From Allocoprobacillus sp002160865 (lineage in GTDB: Bacteria > Bacillota_I > Bacilli_A > Erysipelotrichales > Coprobacillaceae), in contig NZ_AP031415.1 in the NCBI RefSeq assembly GCF_042850985.1, positions 1,736,001 to 1,800,000 on the forward strand: 64,000 nt of DNA, in the 5' to 3' direction. Shown here in pieces: positions 8,636-17,143 of the stretch (positions are counted from its first letter, which is position 1; each line of letters begins with the position of its first letter). The notes under the pieces are model-generated. The model was not told the origin of the DNA. It saw nothing but the letters and a program-made list of their open reading frames with translations, and did no database searches. Position numbers and translations under genes: made by a program.

Positions 8636-9667
8636 TTATTTAGGTACGCTATTTTTAATCATTGGTATTTTTTGCATCGTTTTTATAATCATAGAACAAA
8701 TAATCATAATCACAAATGGTCCTATAATACGATATACGACTTGACGTTGTGAAATGGGTAATATAGTCAAAATCATTTGAATAATATACCAATGAATTAG
8801 ATATGTTCCAAATGTCACATTTTTAAAGTAAGAACTTATTTTTTCCAAAATATTCATTATTGATTTATTTGGAAAATATTTAAAGAAAACAAAAATAGCT
8901 GAAGAATAAAGCACTGATGGTGCATTCGTATATCCTTTCCATAAACGACTGACTTCACCTATTTGATAAGAAGCATACCACGTTCCTAACCAGTGAGCTA
9001 AAAACCCTAAAATTCCTAATACATAAATCATCATTCTTTGTTTTTTAGATAATTCATAATGATCAACATAATAACCAATTAATACAAAAATAATATGATT
9101 CATTCCAACCGGAAATTGTAAAGAACCATTATAAGGAATATCTATCAATTTAAAGACTAATGGTAATAAAGAAACTGTCATAAAAGAAATAATAATCATA
9201 TATCCAAAAATATTTTGTTGTTGATTTTCTTCAATTGAAGATAGAACAGGTATACTTAAATAAACTGCAAATAATGGAATAAAATACCAGTAAACAGTGA
9301 CTACATTGCCATTCATGAAAGTATCAACAATCATCTTTAAACTGATATCTTCCAAAGCTATTCTTCGATATGCCAACATAAATAGTATTCCTATTATTGA
9401 CCATATGACATATGGAATAACAACTTTATGAATACGTTTTTGAAAATATTTTTTTGTAGAATACCTTTTTCGATAATTTAATAATGTCGCACCTGTTATC
9501 ATAAAGAAGACAGGAACAGCAAAATACATGATACTTTCAATAAAATTAGCTAATATCCAATAATCTTCATAACCAAAATCCCAAAAACAGTGATTAACAT
9601 GTAAGAAAATAACAGCAAAACATGATAGAACACTTAAGACTTGAAGATAGGTCTTACGTTTGAGCAT
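8636..9667 (-). CDS. Membrane acyltransferase (acyltransferase family 3)
   Basis: A 343-residue polytopic protein with about ten hydrophobic segments. It fits the acyltransferase-3 family that O-acetylates or otherwise acylates surface polysaccharides at the membrane. Landmarks are the N-terminal histidine in CFAVIFLHVNHCFW, VPVFFMITGATLL with the following RKRYSTKKYFQKRIHKVVIPYVIWS, and the C-terminal TFGTYLIHWYIIQ. The start is the ATG at 9667, with AAGGTG 6 bases upstream; a GTG three codons earlier lies on the ribosome site. It is the first gene of the minus-strand operon continuing with glf. A PhoP-box-like array lies upstream (9735-9762). Confidence 0.85.
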   Translation of the reverse strand: MLKRKTYLQVLSVLSCFAVIFLHVNHCFWDFGYEDYWILANFIESIMYFAVPVFFMITGATLLNYRKRYSTKKYFQKRIHKVVIPYVIWSIIGILFMLAYRRIALEDISLKMIVDTFMNGNVVTVYWYFIPLFAVYLSIPVLSSIEENQQQNIFGYMIIISFMTVSLLPLVFKLIDIPYNGSLQFPVGMNHIIFVLIGYYVDHYELSKKQRMMIYVLGILGFLAHWLGTWYASYQIGEVSRLWKGYTNAPSVLYSSAIFVFFKYFPNKSIMNILEKISSYFKNVTFGTYLIHWYIIQMILTILPISQRQVVYRIIGPFVIMIICSMIIKTMQKIPMIKNSVPK

Positions 9668-9734
9668 AAAATTCACCTTCTTGACATTATATCAGTAATA
9701 TACTCTTTTTTGTGCTTTTGAAACTACCAAATCA

Positions 9735-9762
9735 AATTAAGTTTATGTTAATGGTATGTTAA
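9735..9762 (-). promoter_or_regulatory. PhoP-box-like direct repeat array 1
   Basis: Read on the minus strand, TTAACA (9762-9757), TTAACA (9751-9746) and TTAATT (9740-9735) repeat with exact 11-bp period. This resembles the PhoP box of Bacillus, TT(A/T/C)A(C/T)A direct repeats spaced about 5 bp apart. It lies 35-40 bp upstream of weak -10 candidates (TATATT at 9697-9702, TATAAT at 9686-9691) for the acyltransferase operon. The regulator assignment is inferred. Confidence 0.45.
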
Positions 9763-9790
9763 AAGCAAATCATCTTTTCACATTTATTCT

Positions 9791-9819
9791 TTGACTATTT
9801 TAAACTTCATTTCTAGAAT
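9791..9819 (+). promoter_or_regulatory. Candidate sigma-A promoter of the UDP-sugar dehydrogenase gene
   Basis: TTGACT (9791-9796), a 17-bp spacer and TAGAAT (9814-9819) make a good vegetative promoter reading toward 9922. Predicted start of transcription is near 9826. This leaves a leader of about 95 bases that contains the second TTAACA array. Confidence 0.5.
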
Positions 9820-9828
9820 AAAGTATTA

Positions 9829-9866
9829 AATTAAGTTTTTGTAAAGTCATGTTAAAGTCTTGTTAA
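9829..9866 (-). promoter_or_regulatory. PhoP-box-like direct repeat array 2
   Basis: On the minus strand the order is TTAACA (9866-9861), TTAACA (9855-9850), TTTACA (9845-9840), TTAATT (9834-9829), with start-to-start spacings of 11, 10 and 11 bp. It is the same arrangement as array 1, with one extra unit. It lies just downstream of the candidate dehydrogenase promoter, where bound protein could repress transcription, or it could serve the divergent operon. Confidence 0.45.
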
Positions 9867-9921
9867 AAGCCTTTACAAAGATTTTTAATTGTTTAAACTA
9901 AAAAAAGAAAAGAGGTAGATT

Positions 9922-11088
9922 ATGAAAATTACAGTTGCTGGATTGGGATATGTTGGTTTAAGTCTTGCTTGTCTACTCGCTCAAAAATATGAAGTGACAG
10001 CTATAGATATTGTTCCCGAAAAAATTAAACTCATTAAAAATAAAAAATCTCCAATTAAAGATCAAGAAATTGAAGACTTTTTAGCTCATAAGGAGCTTCA
10101 TTTAACGCCAACCTGTATAGGTAAAGAGGCATATCAAGATGCTGACTACGTCATTGTAGCTGCTCCAACAAATTATGATGATGAATCTCATCAATTTGAT
10201 ACAAGTGCTGTAGAATCTGTCATTACAGAAATCATGAAATATAATGATTATGCAACCATCATCATTAAATCAACAATTCCTGTTGGTTATACAAAAAGTA
10301 TCAATGAGAGATTCCATACTGATCGTATTATCTTTTCCCCTGAATTTTTAAGAGAAGGAAAAGCATTGTACGATAATCTATATCCTTCACGTATTATTGT
10401 AGGAGAAAATAGTTCACGTGCTCATGTTTTTGCATCAATGCTTAAAGAATGTGCTATGAAGCAAGATATTCCATTACTATTCACAAACCCTACAGAAGCT
10501 GAAGCTATAAAGCTTTTTGCAAATACGTATCTTGCTTTAAGAGTCGCTTATTTTAATGAACTAGATACTTATTGTGAAATTAAGAATCTGAATACGAAAC
10601 AAATTATTGAAGGTGTTTGTTTAGATCCACGTATTGGAATGCATTATAATAATCCTTCTTTTGGATATGGAGGATATTGCTTACCTAAAGATACAAAACA
10701 ATTAAAAGCAAATTATGAAGGTGTTCCAAATGATATTATCAAATCTATTGTAGATTCTAATATGACAAGAAAAAAACATATTGTACAAATGATTTTAGAC
10801 AAACATCCTCATACTGTCGGTGTTTATCGTTTAACGATGAAAGCGAATAGCGATAACTTTAGAGCAAGTGCTATTTTAGATATTATGAATATGATTAAAA
10901 AACAAGGAATTGAGATTATTATTTATGAACCTACTTTAAATCAAGATAGCTATGAAGATATGAAACTTGTTAATGATTTAGAAGCATTCAAAACACAAAG
11001 TGATATTATCTTAGCAAATCGTTATACTCATGAAATTGATGAAGTCATTGAGAAAGTTTACACAAGAGATTTATATTTTAGAGATTAA
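9922..11088 (+). CDS. ugd: Nucleotide-sugar (UDP-glucose type) 6-dehydrogenase
   Basis: The 388-residue product oxidises the C6 hydroxyl of a UDP-hexose with 2 NAD+ to the uronic acid. It has the N-terminal NAD-binding GLGYVGLSLA, the SPEFLREGKALYD substrate loop, K197 and N201 in the helix EAEAIKLFANTYLALRVAYFNELD, and catalytic C253 in GYGGYCLPKDT. Length fits the short bacterial class that includes Ugd and TuaD. AGAGG precedes the ATG. It is the only plus-strand gene inside the glycopolymer locus and has its own promoter region with PhoP-box-like arrays. This is notable because TuaD in Bacillus teichuronic acid synthesis is PhoP-controlled. UDP-glucuronate or UDP-galacturonate is the likely product. 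Confidence 0.9.
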   Translation: MKITVAGLGYVGLSLACLLAQKYEVTAIDIVPEKIKLIKNKKSPIKDQEIEDFLAHKELHLTPTCIGKEAYQDADYVIVAAPTNYDDESHQFDTSAVESVITEIMKYNDYATIIIKSTIPVGYTKSINERFHTDRIIFSPEFLREGKALYDNLYPSRIIVGENSSRAHVFASMLKECAMKQDIPLLFTNPTEAEAIKLFANTYLALRVAYFNELDTYCEIKNLNTKQIIEGVCLDPRIGMHYNNPSFGYGGYCLPKDTKQLKANYEGVPNDIIKSIVDSNMTRKKHIVQMILDKHPHTVGVYRLTMKANSDNFRASAILDIMNMIKKQGIEIIIYEPTLNQDSYEDMKLVNDLEAFKTQSDIILANRYTHEIDEVIEKVYTRDLYFRD

Positions 11089-11090
11089 AA

Positions 11091-11117
11091 AAGGAGTCTT
11101 GCTTATGCTGACTCCTT
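11091..11117 (-). terminator. Terminator between convergent genes
   Basis: AAGGAGTC (11091-11098) pairs with GACTCCTT (11110-11117). On the minus strand the stem is followed by a T run, so it ends the 11103-12263 transcript and overlaps its stop codon. The plus-strand side lacks a T tail, but the hairpin may also protect the dehydrogenase mRNA end. Confidence 0.7.
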
Positions 11118-12263
11118 AAAAATCCATTCACATGATTTTTTTGTAGATTGCCCATCACAGGCACTTAAAAACTTTTGATAAAAAACCTGTCGTTTTTCAT
11201 CATACATTTCTCTCTTTTGAATATCTTCTATTAATTGAGAAGTCGTTGTTGCAATGGCTCCATAGACATAGTCATAAAAATCAAAATAAAGCCCTCTGCC
11301 ACCATAACCTGTATATTCATCTAAATCATAAGCAAAATAAATAATAGGTTTATGTGTAAAATAGTAATCAAAAATAACAGATGAATAATCAGTAATTAAA
11401 ATATCACTAACAATCAACAAATCATTAATATCACGATAATTAGAAAAATCTTTATAAAAATGATTGTATTGTAATAAATCTGGCATTTCTACATATCCTC
11501 TTTGAATATTATTATACAATGCAGGATGCCATTTTAATATACATATATAGTCTTCATGGAATGTTTCATATATTTGTTGAAAATCAATTTTAGAAAAATC
11601 ATAAGTTGCTTTAGAAACAGGAGCACCTCTATAAGTAGGTGCAAATAAAATGATTTTTTTCCCTTGATAACGTGGATGTCGTTGATAAAAACTTTTTTTT
11701 ATATTTTCTTTATATTGATCATTAAAAAACATATCTGTGCGGGGAAAACCAGTCGCCTTTATTTGAGAGATATCCATATGAAAAGCTTCAGCATAGCAAC
11801 TTCTAATATCATCACTACTGACAATAGCTTTTGTGTAAGTACGATATCCTTTATGAATGGGACCCACATCCTCTCCAGTATTTGATCTGGACCACCCAAA
11901 CTTTTTAAAAGCACCTGCTCCATGCCATAATTGAACAACTTCTTGATTTTTACGAACCTTTAAATAATTACATTCTCTAGACAAATCATCTAAAAGAATA
12001 TAATGTGATGTACTTAAATGATATATTAATTTAATTTTTTTTATAAATCCTCTCTTATCTCTATGATCACCTTTTAAAGCAATAATTTTTTTATACTGAC
12101 AATCATCGAGATACTCGTATACACATTCCAGATTTCCACCCATGACCTTTCTGACATCTGATAAAAATGTCACTTTATTTTTTTGAAGTGGAAAAATTAA
12201 AATGAATATCCTGTTTAAGATAATGCATATTAATATTTTTATTTTTCTTTTAATTTTCTTCAT
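11103..12263 (-). CDS. CDP-glycerol/CDP-ribitol phosphotransferase (TagB/TagF family)
   Basis: A 386-residue member of the polyol-phosphate transferase family. A very basic N-terminus (KKIKRKIKIL) leads into a hydrophobic segment, consistent with membrane attachment. Landmarks: FLSDVRKVMGGN, VVQLWHGAGAFKKFGW, ILFAPTYRG, CILKWHP (W where relatives have L), ITDYSSVIFDYYF and the C-terminal SACDGQSTKK. The paralogue at 3003-4130 shares the first and last blocks, so a common acceptor type is plausible. It is the last gene of the operon that starts at the GT2/polyol-phosphotransferase fusion. Donor identity is not determinable from sequence. Confidence 0.85.
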   Translation of the reverse strand: MKKIKRKIKILICIILNRIFILIFPLQKNKVTFLSDVRKVMGGNLECVYEYLDDCQYKKIIALKGDHRDKRGFIKKIKLIYHLSTSHYILLDDLSRECNYLKVRKNQEVVQLWHGAGAFKKFGWSRSNTGEDVGPIHKGYRTYTKAIVSSDDIRSCYAEAFHMDISQIKATGFPRTDMFFNDQYKENIKKSFYQRHPRYQGKKIILFAPTYRGAPVSKATYDFSKIDFQQIYETFHEDYICILKWHPALYNNIQRGYVEMPDLLQYNHFYKDFSNYRDINDLLIVSDILITDYSSVIFDYYFTHKPIIYFAYDLDEYTGYGGRGLYFDFYDYVYGAIATTTSQLIEDIQKREMYDEKRQVFYQKFLSACDGQSTKKSCEWIFKESA

Positions 12264-12287
12264 ACTCTCACACTTCCTTTAACACAG

Positions 12288-13319
12288 TTATTTCCATATC
12301 TTATTTTTTAAATAACCTGAAAAAATATTAGTATAATGCGCAAAAATCACTGTAATAACAAAACACAAACTCAAATACAGATAGGAATCATATTGTTCAA
12401 TATGAAAAGATTGCAATAAAATCATTGGAATTCTTTGAAGAATATATATCCAAAATAAATGATTTCCAAACCACTTTAACAATTGGCTTTGAAAAGATAT
12501 CTTAAATGATAATAAAACAATAGAAAGGCAAAATAATATTGAAACAAAATTAAACATCATTAATCTTGTGTATCTATATTGAAAGAAATAAATATACATA
12601 AATACTATTAACAAAGTTACTATATAATAGATTTTTTGATTTCTACTAAAAAAGCAATCTATCTTTTCTTTAAAATAAGAATACCACATACCAGCAACAT
12701 AACACAAATATGTACTACTCCAATAATTATCTCTCAATAAAGACATAATATATATATAGCATAAAGATAATATTGTAATAAGCAAAATAGATAAAAATCT
12801 TTTATTTTTCAACATTTTAAAACATATATATGTAACAATGTATAAAGTAAATATAGCAAACATATACCAAGCACTATTACCAATACTTGTCCAACCAGTA
12901 AAAGATAACAAAATAGTAGAAATTGAATAATTCTTCCCTATAATAAGATCAATAATTAAAAACAATATAATAGCTAAAGCAAAATCAAAAAAAGTTTTAC
13001 CTATACGATTTTTAGGCAATAAATCAATGTATTTTTGCCCCCTATACTTAATAGATTCATATATGCCATAACCTGAATAAAACAAAAACAATGCTACCAT
13101 CAATTGTCCAAAATAATTCAGTATTTGAATAACAAAAATATCACCAGCACCATTAAAATCTACATAAGTTCTTACATGACTTAAAAATACAATAATAACA
13201 AAAATTCCCTTTATAGCCTGTGTATATTCTTTTGAAAGATATTTACTATCTAAATTTGGAAAACAAAATTTGCAGGAACAAATCATGATAAAACATAAAA
13301 ATACTAAAAATATAATCAT
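12288..13319 (-). CDS. Membrane acyltransferase (acyltransferase family 3)
   Basis: A 343-residue polytopic protein with about ten membrane segments. After an N-terminal signal-anchor (IIFLVFLCFIMICSCKF) comes KGIFVIIVFLSHVRTY, with the family histidine, then ALFLFYSGYGIYES and a TFFDF loop typical of acyltransferase-3 enzymes. The start is ATG 13319, 7 bases after AAGGAG; longer frames run into the upstream gene. It lies 11 bp downstream of another acyltransferase gene. The two are only weakly alike, so they may act on different hydroxyls of the polymer or on different polymers. Substrate unknown. Confidence 0.8.
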   Translation of the reverse strand: MIIFLVFLCFIMICSCKFCFPNLDSKYLSKEYTQAIKGIFVIIVFLSHVRTYVDFNGAGDIFVIQILNYFGQLMVALFLFYSGYGIYESIKYRGQKYIDLLPKNRIGKTFFDFALAIILFLIIDLIIGKNYSISTILLSFTGWTSIGNSAWYMFAIFTLYIVTYICFKMLKNKRFLSILLITILSLCYIYIMSLLRDNYWSSTYLCYVAGMWYSYFKEKIDCFFSRNQKIYYIVTLLIVFMYIYFFQYRYTRLMMFNFVSILFCLSIVLLSFKISFQSQLLKWFGNHLFWIYILQRIPMILLQSFHIEQYDSYLYLSLCFVITVIFAHYTNIFSGYLKNKIWK

Positions 13320-13330
13320 TTTCATTCTCC

Positions 13331-14371
13331 TTATATAATCCATTTCTTTACAATAGGTATATGTGATAAAACAAACGCAAATAACAGACAAATAATAACT
13401 ACTATCATGGATATTAGTGGTACTGATACCCACTCATTCAAAGATAAAGAATTTATTCTTAAATTATTATCTAAAAAATTTATAACAAAAGGATGAAATA
13501 AGTAAATAAATAGAGTATAACGTGATATTTTTATAATAATATTTCTTTTATGATTCATAAAACTATCAACTTTAAATTTAAGAAAAATTATCATAAGAAT
13601 TATAGCTTGAATTGCAGGAAACACTGTTTGATTATTATATAAGAAAGAAATTGGCTCATTCGTCCACCATGAAATTCCTAACGTTAAAATAATTCCCAAT
13701 AACTCAATAAGCAAAAACACCGATAATAATATTTTCATTTTAATATGTATCCATTTCTCTCTGGTCATCTTAATATAGTACCCTATCAAAAAATATCCAC
13801 AATAAATACTAATATTTAAAGAAAAACTAGTTAAAAATTCATTAAAAATTTCAGGTAAAAAAGGAACTGTTTCTACTGTCATCTTCAATATTCCCATAAT
13901 AAAAACTAAGTAACAAGTATATTTAAGATATTTTCCATCTTCATAATGAGCTATACACCATAATAAAGGAATCATTATATATACACTTATAAGTGCAGGT
14001 AAATACCACAAATGAAATTCTGACTGCAGTATTTCGTATATTAATGTTTCAAATGATATATCAGTGAAATCAACACGAAATACTGCATATAAAAAAGACC
14101 ATACAAAATACAAAATTATTATTTTCAATATATTTCTCTTATATAATTGATTGATAGAAATCATATAACCTTTAGATAAAAACAAATAACCACTAATCAT
14201 AAAGAATAAAGGAACACAACTTCGAACCGCACTATCATATGCATTAAATACAAACCATTCCATACTATGTACATTGACTAATCGCCAATTTTGTCCAGAA
14301 ACATGAAGAAAAATAACCATAAAACAAGAACATATTCTAAGCAAATCTATATTTATATCTCTCGAACTCAT
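13331..14371 (-). CDS. Membrane acyltransferase (acyltransferase family 3)
   Basis: A 346-residue membrane protein opening with RDINIDLLRICSCFMVIFLHVSGQNW, the classic acyltransferase-3 N-terminus with the catalytic-region arginine and histidine. CVPLFFMISGYLFLSKG, IILYFVWSFLY and the late HPFVINF segment follow. About ten transmembrane helices are visible. It is predicted to transfer an acyl group, often acetyl, onto a surface glycan. The start ATG has only a weak upstream ribosome site and lies 12 bp after the fusion glycosyltransferase gene, so translational coupling is likely. Confidence 0.85.
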   Translation of the reverse strand: MSSRDINIDLLRICSCFMVIFLHVSGQNWRLVNVHSMEWFVFNAYDSAVRSCVPLFFMISGYLFLSKGYMISINQLYKRNILKIIILYFVWSFLYAVFRVDFTDISFETLIYEILQSEFHLWYLPALISVYIMIPLLWCIAHYEDGKYLKYTCYLVFIMGILKMTVETVPFLPEIFNEFLTSFSLNISIYCGYFLIGYYIKMTREKWIHIKMKILLSVFLLIELLGIILTLGISWWTNEPISFLYNNQTVFPAIQAIILMIIFLKFKVDSFMNHKRNIIIKISRYTLFIYLFHPFVINFLDNNLRINSLSLNEWVSVPLISMIVVIICLLFAFVLSHIPIVKKWII

Positions 14372-14383
14372 TTTACTAATAAC

Positions 14384-17008
14384 CTAAATATCAATGATGC
14401 TATTATATATTGTTTCCGCCGGATTATCTGAAACAGTAAAAAATTCCTGCATACGTGTACAGTAAGGTTCTGCAACAATATATTTATGTTCAATAATGTT
14501 CTTTATTTCTTTAATCATCTGATTACTATTAAAACAAAGTGGACCAAAAGCATTTTCATATTTCAAATCTAATGAACGATAAGAATGTAAACCTGCTTTA
14601 AATTCCTTAGAATCAGGCAAAAAGTAAACAATAGGTCTTACTAATTGAATATAGTCAAATTGATAAGAAGAAAAATCTGTTATAAATATTTTATATTCAT
14701 CTAAACTATGCTTTTCAAAATTAAAATTTACTCTTTCATTTTTATCTAAATCAAAATACTTTTGATATGGTTTAAAGATTGGATGCAATTGAAAATCTAA
14801 ATACAAATCATTATCCTCTAATATTTCTTTTAGATCTTTTGAATTTAAAAATTGATAAATTTGATTATAAAAATCAGAAGCAAGAAATTCTTGAGTCTTT
14901 AGTGCTCTACGATTATTAACTAGTTGTCCTATTAAATACTGTCTCCAAGAAGGAGCAAAAAGAATTTTATTTTTCGTATTTCCTTGGTTAAACTTTGTCA
15001 TTCTTGGCATACCTGAAATAATAAAATCATTATCCAAGTAATCATAATTCTGTTTCAAATTTTCTTTTTCAAAATTTGATGATATAACAAATTTATCAAT
15101 TTCAGTAAACTCTTTTGCATACAAATTTTGTAATGTAGCATGTAATATTCCATGTTGAAGATAAATTAATTCATAGTGTGTAACATCACTATACCATGCA
15201 AACTCTTTAAACGGTGAATAGATAGATAATGAGCTAAAAGAAATAAATATTTTACTACTTTTTAAAAATAAATCCTTATGTTTTTTTGATTTATAACGTA
15301 CTATATTTTCTTGTTGCTCTAATGTAAATTTACTCAGTAAATCACTGTTATCTCCGTCCATGATATAATAACGTTCAATTCCATCATTTTTTACAAAATC
15401 ATGGATAAATTGAAAATATCCATTATCTAATACTCCTGCTGAATCATAATATAACCATATTTTTCTGTTAGTTTTGGCTTTCAATCTAAAATATTGTATA
15501 GCAAATATATGTTTTCTAGGATAAAACCACATTGTTCTTAAAATATCAAAAATATCTTTAATTAAATTTTGATGCGAAACCTTAAAACTATGATTGCTAT
15601 ATGACAATCTAGTTCCATTGATTGTTATAGCATTTCTATGGAATTTCTTAACAAATCCAGAGAACTTAATATAAATCGGTTTAAAAGTCAAATCATATCC
15701 ATTAATATGAATGTAGAAAGAGAATTTTTTTACTTTTGTAGGATCAAATGTATATGTAAAAGGGAAAGTATGTGCAGTTTTCATTTTTGTATTTCTAAAA
15801 GGAACATTTGACACATCTAATGAATATCTTTCTTCAAATTTTTCTCCATTTTTATAGATACCACGAACTATATATTCATTAACGGGAGTTAATTCTAAAA
15901 GTGGTGATTCAAACGATGCAAATATAGATATTTCATGATTACAAGGTCTTACTTTATAAAGATAGCAATCAATTGTTTGATCTTCATAAATAGTAATATC
16001 TTGACAAAAAATCTTATATCCATCATTGTTAATATTATAAGAAACAAATTCACCCTTCTGCGTTAAAAAATATAATTTTACATATTTATCACAATTTGAA
16101 TGATTGATAATAACATCATTGTCAATTTGCTTTAAAATATTTTTAATTCTTTCTTTTGCACTATCAAACAACTCACTTTCATAATGATATGGCAATAACA
16201 TATCACTTTTGACACGCCAATTAAAAGTATTAATAATGAGAGTTTGAACATACTTTGGAACAACTCCATTTTTACTATATCGTGATAATAAGCATTCATT
16301 ATATGTCATAATATCTTCAAAGCAATAATAAGGATTATTTCGAGTCTGAGAAACACTGGCTCCATGTCTTCTATAGAAATACTTTGCTTTCTCTACAAAT
16401 CCAATCTTATTTTTTTTCATTAACAATGCAGTATCAAAATTTTGATCTTCAGATAATTTCATAGTAGTATCATACAATTGATTATTCGCAAATTCATTTT
16501 TAAACATTATATTCACAGTAGATTGATTTAAATGCGGATATTGATTTAAATCATATATTCCAGTTCCTTTATCATAGTTTTTTGAACTGTAACGTCCATG
16601 TAATGATATTTTACCATTACGATCCCAATAAATTGGATATGTAATTAAATCCACTTCATTATAATGTTTATCAAAGAAATCTACTAAATTTTTAATACTT
16701 TTCTTATCTAGATAATCATCTGAATCAAGAAGCATTATATATTTTCCACGTGCTCTTTGAATACCAATATTTCGTGTATCTGAAACTCCAGAATTATCTT
16801 TACAGATATAAGTAATATTTGCATATTTTTTAGAAAGATTTTCACAAATATTTCCACTTTGATCCTTTGAGCCATCATTTATTAATAATACTTCAATCTT
16901 AGAAACATCCATCTTTTGATTTTCAATTGATAGTACACATTCTTCTATATAATCTTGTGTATTATATACTGGTATAATAACTGTAACTAGATATTTAAAG
17001 TCACTCAC
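14384..17008 (-). CDS. Bifunctional GT2 glycosyltransferase / CDP-polyol phosphotransferase fusion
   Basis: An 874-residue protein with two catalytic modules. Residues about 8-230 form a GT2 domain: VTVIIPVYNTQDYI, EVLLINDGSKDQS, GVSDTRNIGIQRARGKYIMLLDSDD, and a later SEDQNFDTALL. A middle region (about 330-480) is beta-rich with no recognised motif. Residues about 530-870 form a TagF-like polyol-phosphate transferase: LIYLQHGILHATL (QHG in place of WHG), ILFAPSWR, LDFQLHPIF, ITDFSSYQFDYIQL. Such fusions suit an enzyme that alternately adds a sugar and a polyol phosphate, giving a -sugar-polyol-P- main chain. It lies downstream of tarI/tarJ, so CDP-ribitol is a plausible donor, but that is inference. 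Confidence 0.85.
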   Translation of the reverse strand: MSDFKYLVTVIIPVYNTQDYIEECVLSIENQKMDVSKIEVLLINDGSKDQSGNICENLSKKYANITYICKDNSGVSDTRNIGIQRARGKYIMLLDSDDYLDKKSIKNLVDFFDKHYNEVDLITYPIYWDRNGKISLHGRYSSKNYDKGTGIYDLNQYPHLNQSTVNIMFKNEFANNQLYDTTMKLSEDQNFDTALLMKKNKIGFVEKAKYFYRRHGASVSQTRNNPYYCFEDIMTYNECLLSRYSKNGVVPKYVQTLIINTFNWRVKSDMLLPYHYESELFDSAKERIKNILKQIDNDVIINHSNCDKYVKLYFLTQKGEFVSYNINNDGYKIFCQDITIYEDQTIDCYLYKVRPCNHEISIFASFESPLLELTPVNEYIVRGIYKNGEKFEERYSLDVSNVPFRNTKMKTAHTFPFTYTFDPTKVKKFSFYIHINGYDLTFKPIYIKFSGFVKKFHRNAITINGTRLSYSNHSFKVSHQNLIKDIFDILRTMWFYPRKHIFAIQYFRLKAKTNRKIWLYYDSAGVLDNGYFQFIHDFVKNDGIERYYIMDGDNSDLLSKFTLEQQENIVRYKSKKHKDLFLKSSKIFISFSSLSIYSPFKEFAWYSDVTHYELIYLQHGILHATLQNLYAKEFTEIDKFVISSNFEKENLKQNYDYLDNDFIISGMPRMTKFNQGNTKNKILFAPSWRQYLIGQLVNNRRALKTQEFLASDFYNQIYQFLNSKDLKEILEDNDLYLDFQLHPIFKPYQKYFDLDKNERVNFNFEKHSLDEYKIFITDFSSYQFDYIQLVRPIVYFLPDSKEFKAGLHSYRSLDLKYENAFGPLCFNSNQMIKEIKNIIEHKYIVAEPYCTRMQEFFTVSDNPAETIYNSIIDI

Positions 17009-17119
17009 TTTTAAATCCTCCTTATGTTATGAGATTACATATTTACATCTATAAATACTTTTTAAAAATGAACATATGTTCTTAAATTATGATATTTGAT
17101 ATATAATTCTATAAAAATA

Positions 17120-17143
17120 AAGACAAGATAAAAATCTTGTCTT
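17120..17143 (-). terminator. Intrinsic terminator after tarIJ
   Basis: Perfect 10-bp stem AAGACAAGAT / ATCTTGTCTT with a 4-base loop, followed on the minus strand by TATTTTTAT. It overlaps the tarJ stop codon and separates tarIJ from the downstream fusion gene. Confidence 0.85.

Noticed and set aside
12288..13433. Longer 381-residue start for the acyltransferase gene
   Set aside because: It overlaps the upstream acyltransferase by 100 bp without a ribosome site, whereas ATG 13319 has AAGGAG at 7 bases.
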